Notes under the pieces: model-generated
What the model was told of the DNA's origin: nothing
Databases searched by the model: none
Seen by the model: only the letters and a program-made list of their open reading frames with translations
Made by a program: the position numbers and the translations under genes
In this document: positions 62,693 through 64,000 of the stretch, one piece after another
How positions within the stretch are numbered: the first letter of the stretch is position 1
How the letters are laid out: each line of letters starts with the position of its first letter
DNA from: Telopea speciosissima
Taxonomy: Eukaryota; Streptophyta; Magnoliopsida; Proteales; Proteaceae
Length of the DNA stretch: 64,000 nucleotides
NCBI RefSeq assembly: GCF_018873765.1
Contig: NC_057916.1
Coordinates: 14,280,001-14,344,000, forward strand
Direction of reading: 5' to 3'

Positions 62693-63767
62693 TTGATCCG
62701 GAGAGAAAGGTGTCGTAGTAGGAGTAGTGGTATTTTTAGAAACCTCAGAGAGATGAGCATGGGAATGAGTGTTGCCCTGTTTGCTATTATGACCTCCTTT
62801 GGGACGTCCATGGAGTTTCCAACAAGTCTCTCATGTGTGCTAAGGGCGACTACAGTATTCACATTTAACAGATTCCTGTGTAGAAGAGGGAACGTAGAAG
62901 AATCCACAACTGGTGGGGTAGGAGGTGTAGCGAGTAGGGCAGATCTCACGGGAACAGACAGTGGCATCATAACAGTCCGACGGCGTTCCTCTAACTGAAC
63001 CATGTTGTATGCTTGAAGGAGAGTAGGGAATGTATCACACCCTTATAGCTGTACACGAACTTGATCATACTAAGGGTTTGATCCAGTTAGAAAATCATAC
63101 ACATACTCCATCTCTTTCTCCTTCAGAAATGTACTAGCATCATTAGGGTGGACCATGGGAATTGGATGATAAAAGTCCAGTTACTGCCACAGAGTGGTCA
63201 AAGCAGAATAATAAGCGGTGAGGGACATCTCCTATGGGGTTGTGCCACGAACCTGACAACGTATCTCATAAAGTTGGGCATAATTTCCTGCCTGTGAGTA
63301 AGTCTGTCTAATTGCATCCCATAGGTCCTTAGCAGAGTTGAGGACGGCAATTTGGGACTGATAGAAGGCTCCATAGAATTGAGCAAAAAAGACATGACCA
63401 ATGCATCATTGGCTAACCAAGTATTAGCAACAACAGGATCTGTAGGCTTGGAAGTATCTCTTGTGATAAGACCAGAGAAGTTGTTCCTACGGATTGTGAG
63501 AAGACAAGCGCGTGACCAAGTGGATCGCGTTGGAGAGAGGCAGTGGCAGTGAGGTACGGTGACCAGAGTCATGGTGGAGAGAGCAGAGGCGGTACAGGCG
63601 ACATGGGTCATTGCAGTAAGGCGCAACGGACAGAGAAAGGCGCGGTGGAGGATATAGAGGCATCCGAAAGTCGCAACAAAGCACAACGGCAGAGACGGGG
63701 CAATAAGAGATTGCAGTGGTGAGGCGCGACAGCCAAAGGTGATCGCAGCAAGAGAGAGAGAGGTCAC
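62693..63767 (-). pseudogene. Copia element 3 gag
   Basis: Recognisable gag pieces are VANTWLANDALVMSFLLNSM (63,400 region), a YAQLYEIR-like segment in a shifted frame, and VVALSTHERLVGNSMDVPKE near the position of the zinc knuckle, which is no longer complete. Several frameshifts and stops are present. The product would have formed the particle shell. Confidence 0.7.
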
Positions 63768-63925
63768 AGAGAAGCGCGGTGAGGAGGTGCTATTGGTTAG
63801 TGGGTCAGTGAGGCATGGTTCATGGTTAGTCTACCATGCTAGACAAGGAGGCGAGGGCCCCCATGGGCTGCAGTGAAAGAAAACAATGCAAGAAAAGAGG
63901 AAAAGAAAACCGTCTAGGGTTTTGT

Positions 63926-63937
63926 GTTCTGATACCA
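63926..63937 (-). promoter_or_regulatory. Copia element 3 primer-binding site
   Basis: On the minus strand TGGTATCAGAAC matches the initiator tRNA-Met site TGGTATCAGAGC except at one base. Confidence 0.75.
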
Positions 63938-64000
63938 AGAGTTGAGAATCAGAGGTTAGGGAATGACTTGACTTGTCATTAATGACAGAGGTCCTCTTTA

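Larger units (their letters stand above)
59067..64000 (-). mobile_element. Ty1/copia retrotransposon 3, minus strand, runs off the window
   Basis: The 3' LTR is at 59,067-59,231 (TGAGAATCAAAGG to TCTCAATA). The first 58 bases of the 5' LTR are at 63,943-64,000 and match it closely. The primer site (GTTCTGATACCA on the plus strand, about 63,926-63,937) lies five bases before the LTR, and the purine tract follows the 3' LTR (CTCCCCCTCAAGTTGG). All copia domains are recognisable, but nearly every one is in a separate frame, so it is more decayed than element 2. RT contains an inverted duplication (60,373-60,625). Confidence 0.9.

Noticed and set aside
1-64000. tRNA genes, rRNA genes, CRISPR arrays, organelle inserts
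   Set aside because: The only tRNA-like boxes belong to the SINE at 55,913-56,029. No regularly spaced short repeats or rRNA or plastid gene motifs were recognised.

Overview
This 64 kb window is nuclear DNA of a flowering plant. Genes are split by introns with GT/AG borders, and the families are typical angiosperm ones: PIP aquaporin, EFR3/SEMI-ROLLED LEAF2-like, non-specific phospholipase C, exopolygalacturonase and arginyl-tRNA transferase ATE1. They are buried in Ty1/copia retrotransposons, plant L1-type LINEs, a SINE and small inverted-repeat transposons. No prokaryotic features, tRNA genes or CRISPR arrays were seen. The species cannot be fixed from the sequence.

Layout. 1-1,100 is unassigned DNA with poly-C tracts and a hairpin repeat. 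About 1,110-43,095 is a decayed tandem array built from one repeated module. In order, the module holds a leader exon resembling a mitochondrial presequence, a short WD40 (RAE1-like) exon, PIP aquaporin exons, two coiled-coil exons, then exons of an EFR3/SRL2-like gene. Introns are retained, so the copies arose at DNA level and not by retroposition. Unit 1 is about 1,450-20,400, unit 2 about 21,040-34,261, and unit 3 about 40,607-43,095; the tail of an earlier unit lies at 1,110-1,290. Every copy carries frameshifts, stops, lost splice sites or deletions. The array has been opened by nested insertions: a solo LTR inside a coding exon (4,884-5,105), two LINEs (6,424-11,393), copia element 1 (13,458-18,622, minus), copia element 2 (23,184-27,901, plus), a truncated LINE (31,197-33,982, plus) and a long LINE of the same family (34,262 to about 40,290, minus).

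From 43,095 an inverted-repeat DNA transposon end is followed by three polygalacturonase exon fragments. 45,566-55,201 carries three exons of a non-specific phospholipase C gene. Its first exon, with the ENRSFD motif, is not found. Its 7.8 kb intron holds an internally deleted LINE, a hAT-type MITE and other fragments. 55,913-56,029 is a tRNA-derived SINE and 56,667-56,787 a hairpin MITE. At 57,303 begins the first exon of an ATE1 arginyl-tRNA transferase gene; its next exon is not visible, and copia element 3 (59,067 to beyond the window end, minus) lies downstream in what is probably intron 1.

Only the phospholipase C and ATE1 loci look as if they could be, or recently have been, functional host genes. 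They act in lipid signalling and in N-degron protein turnover; nothing links them functionally to each other. The main interest is structural. Target-site duplications and shared junctions let the order of several events be read. A transposon whose right end lies before its left end, with matching 9-base flanks, shows that the array was duplicated after that insertion.
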